From CAYNMC01 sp964398365 (GTDB lineage: Bacteria > Patescibacteriota > Microgenomatia > UBA1400 > CAYNMC01), in assembly GCA_964398365.1 (NCBI GenBank), contig CAYNMC010000031.1, forward strand, positions 1-40,290: 40,290 bases of DNA, written 5' to 3'. Below are positions 25,567 to 33,705 of this stretch, piece after piece. The notes beneath the pieces were generated by a model. That model saw nothing but the letters and a program-made list of their open reading frames with translations, was not told the DNA's origin and did no database searches. The first letter of the stretch is position 1. Each line of letters begins with the position of its first letter. Made by a program: the position numbers and the translations under genes.

Positions 25567-26892
25567 ATGAAACTATCTTTATTTGAGAAGTTTAACCGGC
25601 CGGAAACCTTACTGGTAATTTCTTCTTATCCGGAAAAAGGGATAAAATATTCCGGTCAGGTTTGCGCTGTCGGCGGCTTTGCCAAAAATACCCTCTTGAG
25701 CTTAAAAAAACTATTTAAAAAAGAGGGTAGTTCAAGAAAAATTGTAGTTTTGACCCTTGCGGTTAACGGGCCACAAATTTATCAGGAAAACGGTATTTTG
25801 GTGGTGCGCTGTCTGGAAAGGAATAAACCCTTGTCTTATTTAAAACTCTTGGCAAATTTAAGAAAACTGGGAAAGGCAAAAAAAATTTTGGTGGAGTTTG
25901 AGTTTGCTTCTTTTGGGGGAATAGTGATGAATTTAATTCTTTTGGGTGTTTTGGGCTGGTTGAGCTTGACAGGGAAGGAAATAACCTTAGTTTTGCATCA
26001 AGTAATTTTTAACCTCAAAGAAATTTGGGGACATTTAGGCTTAGGCAAAAGAAGCTTGAGAATTTACTGGCTGGAGAAATTTTTAAAAATTTATTATCAG
26101 TGTCTTTGCGGGACGGCAAGAAAAATTATCGTTTTGGAAGATGAATTTAAAAAACGACTTTCCGCCAGCGTTAATGAGAAAAAGATTATAATGATTCCTC
26201 ATGGTGTCGATACCCAAATGAAAATAATTGATAAAAAAAGGGCAAGAAAATTATTGGGTTTTAGTCTGCATCAGAAAATAGCCTTATTTTTTGGTTATCT
26301 TTCTTGGTATAAAGGTCCTGATTGGTTAATTAACCACTGGCCCAGAAGTTCAAACTGGCGCTTGCTTATTGCCGGCGGGAGAAGCTTCAGTCAGCAGGAC
26401 AAGCCCCACTATCAGACTTATTTGGCTAAACTTTTACAACAAGCAAAAACAAAGAGAATTGAAGTGACGGGCTTTCTATCCGAAGAAAAGATTCCTCTTT
26501 ATTTGGCAGCTGCTGATTTGATGATTTTGCCTTATCGGACCCTGATGAGTTCTTCAGGACCTTTATCCTTAGCTTTGGCTTATGCCAAACCATTTATTCT
26601 TTCTCGACCTTTAAGCAAAGTTCTAAAAAGCGCGGATTATCAAGCGGCCATGGCGGCGACGGAGTTAAAGGAAGAAGAAATAGTTTTTAAATTAACGAAA
26701 AGTTCCTTAAGGGAGCATCTGAAAACCGCCAATTTTAAAAAGCTGAAAAGTTTCGCGCAATTAATGAGAAAAAAGCGCAGTTTTACTAGATTGAGCAGCA
26801 AATATTACGCCCAAATTTACCAAGATAAACAAGGTTATGGGCAAATTATCCAGCCGGTTTTTAACTGGTGGTCAGGCAATGTTAAGGCTTAA
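25567..26892 (+). CDS. Glycosyltransferase family 4 (GT-B fold)
   Basis: 441 aa. The N-terminal acceptor domain starts LLVISSYPEKGIKYSGQVCAVGGFAKNTL and contains one hydrophobic segment (GIVMNLILLGVLGWLSL, about residue 118-135) that may touch the membrane. The C-terminal donor domain has IIMIPHGVDT, ALFFGYLSWYKGPDWLI, LLIAGGRSF, VTGFLSEEKIPLYLAAADLMILPYR and SSSGPLSLALAYAKP. The last is the EX7E-type region with its first Glu replaced. It probably adds a sugar to an envelope glycan. The next gene overlaps by 14 bp, so the two are coupled. Confidence 0.85.
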   Translation: MKLSLFEKFNRPETLLVISSYPEKGIKYSGQVCAVGGFAKNTLLSLKKLFKKEGSSRKIVVLTLAVNGPQIYQENGILVVRCLERNKPLSYLKLLANLRKLGKAKKILVEFEFASFGGIVMNLILLGVLGWLSLTGKEITLVLHQVIFNLKEIWGHLGLGKRSLRIYWLEKFLKIYYQCLCGTARKIIVLEDEFKKRLSASVNEKKIIMIPHGVDTQMKIIDKKRARKLLGFSLHQKIALFFGYLSWYKGPDWLINHWPRSSNWRLLIAGGRSFSQQDKPHYQTYLAKLLQQAKTKRIEVTGFLSEEKIPLYLAAADLMILPYRTLMSSSGPLSLALAYAKPFILSRPLSKVLKSADYQAAMAATELKEEEIVFKLTKSSLREHLKTANFKKLKSFAQLMRKKRSFTRLSSKYYAQIYQDKQGYGQIIQPVFNWWSGNVKA

Positions 26893-29800
26893 TTTTTTCT
26901 TACTGATTTTACTGATTTTGGTCCTGGTCATCAGCGGTTTTAACTTTTACCCTGATTTTTGGCTTTCCGGCTGGGACAATCTCCATCCGGAATTTGATTT
27001 CGCTCTTAATCTAAAGCGGGCTTTGTTTAGCGGCTGGCAGGAATATCAGGGTCTAGGGCTGCCAGCGGGCCACGCTCATGCTACCGAACTGGTTAGGGGT
27101 GGTTTTTTGTGGCTGATGGCCCAGGTTCTACCGGCGACGACCTTAAGAAAAGTTTTTGTTTTTCTCATGCTCTTTTTGGGGTCGGCAGGCGTTTATTTTT
27201 TAAGCCGGTATCTTTTAGGCTTTAAAAACAAAAGTCAAAATCAGCGGGACTTCGCCGACCGCAGACAATTACTCAGTTTTTTGGGAGCGGTTTTTTATCT
27301 TTTAAACCCCGTCACCTTGCAAATTTTTTATGCGCCTTATGAGGCTTTTGTGGTTCATTATGCGGCTTTGCCATGGCTGCTTTGGATTTTTTTGAGATTT
27401 TTAAGCGAGCCGACGCCCAAAAATCTTTTTTGGCTAGGCTTGCTTAATTTTCTGGCGACGCCTCAAGCCTATGTGCCCACCATCTTTTTAGTCTATCTTT
27501 TTATTCTTATCCTTCTGGGTTTAAGCCGAAAGAGAGAAATGTTAAAACGGGTCGGTCTGGCCGTTGGCCTAGTCTTACTAGTTAACGCTTTTTGGCTTTT
27601 ACCTTTCCTTTATTTTAACTTTACCAATCTTTCTGCCCAACTTGAAGCTTGGTCTAATTTACGTTACAGTCAAGATCTTTATGAAAAGAACTTGGTGGCT
27701 GGCGACTGGCGAAGGACTATTCTTTTGAGGGGTTACTGGTTTGACTATGTTTATCAAACAGATCAAGGCATAGCTTATCTTTTAGCCGACTGGAAAAAAT
27801 ACTTTGATCAACCTTTGATCACCGCCATCGGCTACGGATTTTTTGCCCTTGTGGTATTGGGGGTTTACTTCGCTTTAAATAAAAGAAGAAATTTAAAACT
27901 AGTCCTTCTTTTTCTTTTTTTCTTTGCTTTGCTGGCGATTGATGCTTATCCTTGGCGCTGGTTAAATCATTGGTTGAGACTTTCTGGTTTATTTAACCAA
28001 GTTTTTCGCAATCCTTTTACCAAATTTGCCAACACTTTAGTTTTGACCGAAGCCATTCTTTTTGTTTTTGGTTTGAGATTTTTAACTCGATTGATTAAAC
28101 AAAAAATTATCGTCAACTTGATTTTTGTTTTGATTTTTCTCTTGCAGTTTATTTATCTTTTTCCTGTTTTTCAAGGAAAACTTTTTTATCAAGATTTACT
28201 GGTAAAGATTCCTGAGGCTTATTGGCAGTTATTTAGCTTTTTTCAACAAGAAGAAAACGGTCGGATTGCCAATTTCCCTCAGGTTTATCCTAATGGTTGG
28301 AGTTATTACCGCTGGGGTTACAATGGTTCCGGTTTCTTATGGTACGGCATTGAACCGCCGATTTTAGACCGGGCTTTTGATGTCTGGAGTGCCAAAAACG
28401 AGAATTACTATTGGGAAATGAGTCAAGCGGTTTATAGCGGCGACTTGGCAGGTTTGGAGGCAGTTTTGGAAAAGTACCAGATCAGCTGGCTGGTGATAGA
28501 TGAAAATATCATCACAGGTGGGTCACAAAAAAGCCTCTATGCCGATAAGCTGGCAGAGATGTTAGAGGCGAGTCAAAAGATAAAGAAGGTAAAGGAAATA
28601 AAAGGGAAGGGAGAAGCAAGACCAATAACTATTTATAAGGTAGAGTTGGCGGCGCCGCTAAAAGATTTTGTTTTTTTGGCAGAGAAGCTCGTACGTGTCG
28701 GTCCGCAATATCGGTGGAACGACGATGATCAGGCTTTTCAGGAGTTTGGTCCTTATCTTTCTCCTTTAGAGGAGCCGCTAGAGGTTACCTCCGAAGCAAC
28801 ATTACCTCAGGTTTACTATCCTTTCCGTTCTTTGTTTACCGGCAGAAAGCAGGAGGAATTAGAGTTTAAAGTGGAAGATAAAGGCAATGAATGGGTGATA
28901 AGCGCGGCGGTGCCCAATCTTGGCGGTCAGCTGGTGCTACCGGTTTTAAACGAGACAGAGGCGGTTTTTTGGACCAAAGAGCTTACGGAAGAAAAATTGG
29001 CGCCGCCTGAAATTTGGTGGTATCACTCCACCTCCGAGGAGCCGCTGCGCGTCACCTCGGAGGTGTCTTTACCGCAAGGGGCTGAACTGGAAGTTAAGTG
29101 GCCTAAAAGGCAGGGTTATTATACTTATGATTCAGTTGAGGACGAGAATTTTTTCAACCAGCCGCCGGGAAGTTGCGATCCTTTTAATGACGGTTGGAAA
29201 AGAAGAGAAAAAATCACCGATGAAGACCAAAAAGTCTGGCTAAGGCTTGAGTCGCGAGCTTCAAGCAACTGTTTGGGAATAGAGTTACCTCATTTGTCTC
29301 AGAAAATCGGCTATCTAGTGAAAGTGGAAAGCCGGCATCTTCAGGGTAAGCCGCTGCTTTTTTATGTGATCAACAAGACAAGCCAAAAAAGGGTGATTGA
29401 AACCTATTTACCAAAGACAAAGGTTGATAGCGAAAAAGGTTTTACCGAAAATTATTTTATTGTGCCGCCAATGGAAGAATATGGCCAGGGTTATAGTTTA
29501 CACTTTGATAACATTTCTGTGGGTAAAGTGAAAACGGTAAACGAACTGGGAAGACTTCAAGTTTACCCCATTCCTTACCGGTTTTTGAAAGCAATCAAAC
29601 TGATTTCAGCTGACTCTTTTACCGGAGTGTCAAGATCATTCCGCTCCCGGAGCGGAAAAATGAGAGTGGGGGTTGAGCATCAAAATCCGGCCTGGTATGA
29701 AGTGAGAATAGAAGGTGGCGAGTTTGAACAAGAAGAAGAAAATATGATTATTCTAAGCCAGGCCTATCATCCGGGCTGGATTGCTTGGGAGGGAAAGCCG

Positions 29801-30016
29801 TTTATCGGCAGGTGGCTAAAACATGTTTTGGTGAACAACTGGGAAAATGGCTTTCAACTGCCAACGCCCGAGAGCCCTGAGCAGACAGAGAAACAGACGG
29901 TTTATATCTTTTTCTGGCCACAGCTCTTAGAGGATTTTGGTTTGGGTTTATTGGCGCTCTCAGGATTTTTTGCCATTTGGAGATTTTTCCACAAAAGAAA
30001 TTTTCATTGTTTATAA
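26879..30016 (+). CDS. Giant polytopic membrane protein, GT-C/DUF3367-like
   Basis: 1045 aa, start ATG 26879 inside the preceding gene (an earlier in-frame ATG at 26837 would lie deeper in it). An N-terminal helix is followed by SGWDNLHPEFDFALNLKRALFSGWQEYQGLGLPAG, a periplasmic-loop pattern seen in arabinofuranosyltransferase-like (DUF3367/YfhO-type) GT-C enzymes, then roughly ten membrane helices to about residue 445. A large extracytoplasmic domain of mixed beta character follows, with a final helix (about 1013-1035) before HKRNFHCL. It likely transfers lipid-linked sugars outside the membrane together with the GT4 protein. Three palindromic repeats interrupt the soluble domain in frame, encoding EEPLEVTSEATLPQ, SEEPLRVTSEVSLPQ and FTGVSRSFRSRSGKM. 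Confidence 0.7.
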   Translation: MLRLNFFLLILLILVLVISGFNFYPDFWLSGWDNLHPEFDFALNLKRALFSGWQEYQGLGLPAGHAHATELVRGGFLWLMAQVLPATTLRKVFVFLMLFLGSAGVYFLSRYLLGFKNKSQNQRDFADRRQLLSFLGAVFYLLNPVTLQIFYAPYEAFVVHYAALPWLLWIFLRFLSEPTPKNLFWLGLLNFLATPQAYVPTIFLVYLFILILLGLSRKREMLKRVGLAVGLVLLVNAFWLLPFLYFNFTNLSAQLEAWSNLRYSQDLYEKNLVAGDWRRTILLRGYWFDYVYQTDQGIAYLLADWKKYFDQPLITAIGYGFFALVVLGVYFALNKRRNLKLVLLFLFFFALLAIDAYPWRWLNHWLRLSGLFNQVFRNPFTKFANTLVLTEAILFVFGLRFLTRLIKQKIIVNLIFVLIFLLQFIYLFPVFQGKLFYQDLLVKIPEAYWQLFSFFQQEENGRIANFPQVYPNGWSYYRWGYNGSGFLWYGIEPPILDRAFDVWSAKNENYYWEMSQAVYSGDLAGLEAVLEKYQISWLVIDENIITGGSQKSLYADKLAEMLEASQKIKKVKEIKGKGEARPITIYKVELAAPLKDFVFLAEKLVRVGPQYRWNDDDQAFQEFGPYLSPLEEPLEVTSEATLPQVYYPFRSLFTGRKQEELEFKVEDKGNEWVISAAVPNLGGQLVLPVLNETEAVFWTKELTEEKLAPPEIWWYHSTSEEPLRVTSEVSLPQGAELEVKWPKRQGYYTYDSVEDENFFNQPPGSCDPFNDGWKRREKITDEDQKVWLRLESRASSNCLGIELPHLSQKIGYLVKVESRHLQGKPLLFYVINKTSQKRVIETYLPKTKVDSEKGFTENYFIVPPMEEYGQGYSLHFDNISVGKVKTVNELGRLQVYPIPYRFLKAIKLISADSFTGVSRSFRSRSGKMRVGVEHQNPAWYEVRIEGGEFEQEEENMIILSQAYHPGWIAWEGKPFIGRWLKHVLVNNWENGFQLPTPESPEQTEKQTVYIFFWPQLLEDFGLGLLALSGFFAIWRFFHKRNFHCL
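28762..28798. repeat. Degenerate copy of palindromic repeat family 2
   Basis: It aligns with the 29029 element with roughly two thirds identity, including GAGGAGCCGCT and ACCTC. It encodes a peptide parallel to that one (EEPLEVTSEATLPQ). It could instead be an ordinary internal duplication. Confidence 0.4.
29029..29065. repeat. 37-bp palindromic repeat, family 2, copy 1 (in frame in a CDS)
   Basis: Perfect 11-bp inverted arms CACCTCCGAGG and CCTCGGAGGTG flank 15 bp. 35 of 37 bases match the copy at 39450-39486, which lies in a gene on the other strand. Confidence 0.85.
29622..29658. repeat. 37-bp dispersed palindromic repeat, family 1, copy 4 (in frame in a CDS)
   Basis: Identical to the 23589 copy apart from one base. 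It lies inside the 1045-aa protein gene and is translated as part of FTGVSRSFRSRSGKM without breaking the frame. Confidence 0.85.
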
Positions 30017-30216
30017 ATGATGATTAACAGAGTAAAACAAAACCTTATTATATTATATGATAACGAAAAAAATACGTATAAAAATATTATAGGATCTTGA
30101 CAAAGAGATTTTAAGAGCAGTAAAATAAAAGTTGGTTTAAAATAAGAAGAAATGGGGAGGTTAAACCTATTTTGTTTGGCAGAGTCATCAGGACAAGCAA
30201 GCTTTTGCGGACTAAA

Positions 30217-30273
30217 AAGAGCATTACTATCGCTCCCTCTACGGCAAGCAGACGGACGAGTAGCAATGCTCTT
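30217..30273. repeat. Intergenic hairpin A
   Basis: AAGAGCATT pairs perfectly with AATGCTCTT, with further partial pairing inward (CTAT/GTAG). It is the first of three hairpins in a row between the membrane-protein gene and rho. Confidence 0.7.
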
Positions 30274-30277
30274 GTAT

Positions 30278-30321
30278 AAGATTTGCGATTTAGAGGACAG
30301 GTAAATTAAACCGCAAATCTT
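30278..30321. repeat. Intergenic hairpin B
   Basis: AAGATTTGCGATTTA pairs with TAAACCGCAAATCTT, 14 of 15 positions, with a 14-nt loop. It begins 5 bp after hairpin A. Confidence 0.75.
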
Positions 30322-30375
30322 AAACTTAAGCTAAACATAAATTTAAAAAGTTGTCAAGAAGGTAAAGTCAGCTTT

Positions 30376-30420
30376 GAAATAGAGGGTGGTATGTAGGGCA
30401 GGCTTACCACCCTCTATTTC
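30376..30420. repeat. Intergenic hairpin C
   Basis: GAAATAGAGGGTGGTA and its exact 16-bp reverse complement at 30405-30420 enclose a 13-nt loop. There is no T-run, so it is not a classical terminator. Confidence 0.8.
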
Positions 30421-30469
30421 AGACTTGAATTTGCCGCGGGGTTAAACTTGTTAATTAAAAATTTGAAGG

Positions 30470-30498
30470 TTGACATAAAGCGGGGAATAAAATAGAAT
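30470..30498 (+). promoter_or_regulatory. Strong promoter for rho
   Basis: TTGACA at 30470-30475, 17 bp, TAGAAT at 30493-30498. The start is near 30505, giving a leader of about 185 nt. Confidence 0.75.
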
Positions 30499-30587
30499 TA
30501 GAATTAAATTTTTAAAAGAGACTTCGCGGGAAGTATTTTGCCTCGAGAAAATTTGTCAATGATCTCAATCATGTTTAATAAATTCAA

Positions 30588-30681
30588 AAAATGAGAAGTG
30601 GGAGATGAGAGTTTTTGAAGGGTGATTTTGAGTAACAGTAAAAATTAAATTTCAACTACCACCTTTCACACTTCTCATTTT
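30588..30681 (+). promoter_or_regulatory. Rho leader inverted repeat
   Basis: AAAATGAGAAGTG (30588-30600) and CACTTCTCATTTT (30669-30681) are exact complements. The right arm ends 8 nt before the rho ATG. Folding would close a 68-nt loop and hold the start region next to a stem. Confidence 0.6.
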
Positions 30682-30689
30682 CCAAAATC

Positions 30690-32111
30690 ATGATTTCCAA
30701 ACTAGCTTCCAAAAAAAAAGCTGTCTCAAAACTTGGGACAAAGAGAGTGGTAAAGGTGATCGAAGAGCAGCCGCCCTTGTCGGTAGATGATTTAGTCGGT
30801 GGTGAGCAAAGTTTTCCCGAGAAATTTTCAGAGCCTGCGGCGGCGACAAAAGAAAAAACCACTGGTTCTTCCTTAAGCCAAGCAAATCTTGATTACACTG
30901 AAGCGCTGTTGCCTAACGAACAGGAGCGTTCCTTTTATAGGCCAATGAAGCGGAGTCGCTTTGACGGCTTGGTGGACAACCGGATTATTCCCGATGCCAA
31001 TGTGCCTACTCAATATGCTGAAGGTATTTTGGATACGGAAATTCAAAACGGCCATGGCTTATTGCGGCCAAATTTTGTTCCTTCGGATAAGGATATTTAT
31101 ATTTCCACCTCTCAGATTCGCCGTTTCTCTTTAAGGCCCGGCGACTTGGTGGGAGGTCCTTGCCGTAAACCTAAAGATAATGAGCGTTATTGGGGGCTTT
31201 TAAAGGTTGAAAAGGTTAATGGTGTGGAGATTGATAAACTCAAGGAGCGTTTAGTTTTTGAAAAACTAACACCTCTTTACCCCAACGAACAGCTAAAGCT
31301 GGAAACCGGGCCTGAGCCTCTTTCAACCAGAATTATTGATTTGGTGGCGCCTATTGGTAAAGGGCAAAGAGGCTTAATTGTTTCTCCGCCAAAGGCAGGC
31401 AAGACGACAATTTTAAAACAAATTGCTCACGGAATTACCACCAATTACAAAGAGATTATTCTCATGGCGGTTTTGGTGGGCGAACGGCCTGAGGAAGTCA
31501 CGGATATTTCCCGATCAGTTAAGGGTACGGTGATTGCTTCAAATTTTGATGAACCACCACAGACACAGACCCATATTGCCGAGATTGCCTTGGAGCGAGC
31601 CAAAAGATTGGTAGAAGAGGGAAAGGATGTGGTTTTATTATTAGATTCGATTACCCGTTTAGCCCGAGCCTATAATTTATCTATTCCTACTTCAGGACGG
31701 ACGCTTTCGGGCGGATTTGATCCGGCAGCTTTATACCCACCTAAGCGGTTTTTCGGTGCCGCCCGCAACATTGAAAACGGGGGTTCTTTAACCATTATTG
31801 CCACGGCTTTAATTGATACCGGTTCGCGGATGGATGATCTTATTTACGAGGAATTTAAAGGCACAGGCAACATGGAGTTGCACCTTTCGCGGATGCTGGA
31901 ACAACGAAGAGTTTTTCCTTCGATTGATTTGCAAAAGTCAGGGACGCGTCAGGAGCAATTACTTTTACCTAAAGAGATTTATCAGAAGGTAATCACCATG
32001 CGCCGGATGCTTGAAGTTCTCAATCCAGATGAACGGACAGAAATTATTTTGGAGAGACTAAGAAAAACAAAAAACAATAAAGAATTTCTGGCAAATTTAA
32101 ATCAGGGATAA
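30690..32111 (+). CDS. rho: Transcription termination factor Rho
   Basis: A 473-aa hexameric RNA helicase. A variable N-terminal extension (1-88, basic then Ser/Glu-rich) is followed by an RNA-binding cold-shock-like domain (YAEGILDTEIQNGHGLLRPNF, DIYISTSQIRRFSLRPGD). The ATPase core includes Walker A PPKAGKTT (233-240), LVGERPEEVTDI, Walker B VVLLLDSITRLARAYN and the Q/R-loop SGGFDPAALYPPKRFFGAARN. The usual N-terminal Rho-N fold is not obvious here. No SD precedes the ATG, but the leader contains a long inverted repeat, which fits the autoregulation known for rho in other bacteria. Confidence 0.95.
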   Translation: MISKLASKKKAVSKLGTKRVVKVIEEQPPLSVDDLVGGEQSFPEKFSEPAAATKEKTTGSSLSQANLDYTEALLPNEQERSFYRPMKRSRFDGLVDNRIIPDANVPTQYAEGILDTEIQNGHGLLRPNFVPSDKDIYISTSQIRRFSLRPGDLVGGPCRKPKDNERYWGLLKVEKVNGVEIDKLKERLVFEKLTPLYPNEQLKLETGPEPLSTRIIDLVAPIGKGQRGLIVSPPKAGKTTILKQIAHGITTNYKEIILMAVLVGERPEEVTDISRSVKGTVIASNFDEPPQTQTHIAEIALERAKRLVEEGKDVVLLLDSITRLARAYNLSIPTSGRTLSGGFDPAALYPPKRFFGAARNIENGGSLTIIATALIDTGSRMDDLIYEEFKGTGNMELHLSRMLEQRRVFPSIDLQKSGTRQEQLLLPKEIYQKVITMRRMLEVLNPDERTEIILERLRKTKNNKEFLANLNQG

Positions 32112-32123
32112 ATTATCTCAAAT

Positions 32124-32182
32124 GTCAAAGGTCAAAACTCAAAAAACGCCTTTAAGGTTATGCCTTTGACGTTTGAGTTTTG
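32124..32182 (+). promoter_or_regulatory. Interleaved inverted repeats (possible pseudoknot) at the peptidase start
   Basis: GTCAAAGG (32124-32131) pairs with CCTTTGAC (32163-32170), and CAAAACTCAAA (32133-32143) pairs with TTTGAGTTTTG (32172-32182). The order is A-B-A'-B', which can form a pseudoknot rather than nested stems. The last arm covers the first possible TTG start of the next gene. Confidence 0.5.
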
Positions 32183-33264
32183 CCTTGAAATTTTATAAAA
32201 ACAACTTTTTTCTCAAAGACTTAAAGGATTTTTTTTCTTTTCTTATCCTCTATTTTCATTCGCGGACTTATTTTTTCTTCCGTTATTTTGAGAAATTTAA
32301 AGATTTCTTGGTGACTGGTTTGCGTTTCCGACGGGGAGCCTACGTTAAGCCATTTCTGCACACTTTTTTATCAATTCTTTTTATTTTAGGTTTTGCCCTA
32401 GCGCCGTTGTTTCAGGAAAATTTGCCTAAAGAGGGACCGGCTCGAGGTGGTGCCGTTTTAGGACAGACGAGCAGTGCTTTGACGACACAAGTTTCGGTTA
32501 AACCCCGTGACTCGCTCGTCACCTATATTGTTAGTCCTGGTGATACCTTATCCAGCATTGCCAAAAAATTTGACGTTTCCCTGGATACGATTCGCTGGCA
32601 GAACAATTTAAAAACGGTTGATGAAATTAAACCGGGTCAGGAGCTGCAGATTCCGCCGGTGACCGGCATCGTCCACAAGGTTAAAAGGGGAGAGACGGTT
32701 TATTCCATCGCCGAAAAGTATAAGGTTGACCCTCAAGGTATTGTCAACTGGCCTTTTAATACTTTTACCAATGATGAGACTTTTGCCTTGGCAGTGGGCC
32801 AGCAGCTGATTGTTCCCGACGGGGTGATGCCTGAGGAAAAACCGTGGGAGCAGCCGGTTTTCGTGGCTCGCAAGACGCCTTCTGCCGGTGCGGTTTCTGC
32901 CAGCGGTGCTTTTGTTTGGCCCACCAGCGGCACCATTACTCAATTTTTCCGTTGGTATCACCCGGCGATCGATATTGCCAATCGTGATGCCCCGGATATT
33001 TTGGCAGCCGATGCCGGCCGGGTGATAGTTGCTGGCTGGCCTGATAACGTTGGTTACGGTAATCGGGTGATGATTGATCACGGAAATGGCTTTGTCACGC
33101 TTTATGCCCATCTCAGCCGTATTTATGTAAGTGTTGGTCAGACGGTGAAAAAGGGAGACCAGCTGGGTAAAATGGGTACCACTGGCCGCTCTACCGGTAT
33201 CCACCTACATTTTGAAATCCATAAAAATGGCATTGCCCAAGACCCCTTAAGTTTTCTTAAATAA
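32173..33264 (+). CDS. LysM-M23 peptidoglycan endopeptidase, membrane-anchored
   Basis: 363 aa if the TTG at 32173 is used. No ATG exists before residue 219, so TTG at 32173 or 32185 or GTG near residue 47 must start it. A transmembrane helix lies at about 63-80. LysM 1 (TYIVSPGDTLSSIAKKFDVS, about 117-160) and LysM 2 (HKVKRGETVYSIAEKYKVD, about 168-214) bind glycan strands. The M23 domain at about 248-362 has metal ligands His263 and Asp267 in HPAIDIA, catalytic His313 in YAHLS and His346 in HLHFEI. It probably cuts peptide cross-links during envelope growth. The upstream region has a possible pseudoknot that may control the start. Confidence 0.87.
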   Translation: MSFALKFYKNNFFLKDLKDFFSFLILYFHSRTYFFFRYFEKFKDFLVTGLRFRRGAYVKPFLHTFLSILFILGFALAPLFQENLPKEGPARGGAVLGQTSSALTTQVSVKPRDSLVTYIVSPGDTLSSIAKKFDVSLDTIRWQNNLKTVDEIKPGQELQIPPVTGIVHKVKRGETVYSIAEKYKVDPQGIVNWPFNTFTNDETFALAVGQQLIVPDGVMPEEKPWEQPVFVARKTPSAGAVSASGAFVWPTSGTITQFFRWYHPAIDIANRDAPDILAADAGRVIVAGWPDNVGYGNRVMIDHGNGFVTLYAHLSRIYVSVGQTVKKGDQLGKMGTTGRSTGIHLHFEIHKNGIAQDPLSFLK

Positions 33265-33470
33265 ACAAAAAACTTTTGTTTCAGTCAAAATTTTACGTTC
33301 AAGGCTCAAGACATGATGTGATAAATTTTATTCTAAAGAGTTTCTGAGGGAATTTAGTGATTAAAGCTTGAGTAAATTAGTTGCTGTGCTGCAAAATTAT
33401 GAGACTAAAATAATTACGATACTTTTAGGACTTAAATGAAGTCACATACGGGTGGAATAAAACCTTTCCC

Positions 33471-33506
33471 CTTAACACCTTGGAGGTGATATGATCTTAA
33501 CACCTT
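33471..33506 (+). promoter_or_regulatory. SD flanked by two anti-SD direct repeats
   Basis: The 11-mer CTTAACACCTT occurs at 33471-33481 and 33496-33506. Between them lies GGAGGTGAT (33482-33490), a near-perfect SD. AGGTG in the SD can pair with CACCT of either repeat; the downstream pairing puts the ATG in the loop. Confidence 0.5.
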
Positions 33507-33550
33507 TGGTAGAAAAAAAGATTTTAAGAGGTAAAGGTAGTTGCTGCTAA
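33491..33550 (+). CDS. 19-aa mini-ORF with an exceptionally strong SD
   Basis: ATG directly follows GGAGGTGAT and encodes MILTPLVEKKILRGKGSCC. The ORF is too short to classify, but the SD is the strongest in the window. It could be a leader peptide or a real micropeptide, or the motif may belong to an RNA control element. Confidence 0.35.
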   Translation: MILTPLVEKKILRGKGSCC

Positions 33551-33611
33551 CAGCGTTGGTTTTCGCAGCCTACTACATAAACGAATAGCACGTGCAATTG
33601 ATTTATGTAAT

Positions 33612-33646
33612 ACCGGTGTTGCCTCAAGAGGCAACACCCGGTGTTG
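33612..33646. repeat. Three-arm repeat related in design to family 1
   Basis: GGTGTTGCC-TCAAGA-GGCAACACC is a perfect 9-bp hairpin, followed by a third arm CGGTGTTG. It shares ACCGG, TCAAGA and CCCGG, in the same order, with the family 1 repeats, although the stem sequence differs. It lies 59 bp before tRNA-Ala(CGC). Confidence 0.5.
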
Positions 33647-33705
33647 ATTTTCGCGGTCGTTATCTGCTGGAATTTAGGCAGAAATTTTATTATGATAATA
33701 ACGTT

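Noticed and set aside
26837..26878. Upstream start for the 1045-aa protein
   Set aside because: The 14 added residues are not hydrophobic and lie fully inside the GT4 gene; ATG 26879 begins directly at the membrane helix.
32608..33204. 198-aa ORF on the minus strand
   Set aside because: It is antisense to the well-supported LysM and M23 domains.
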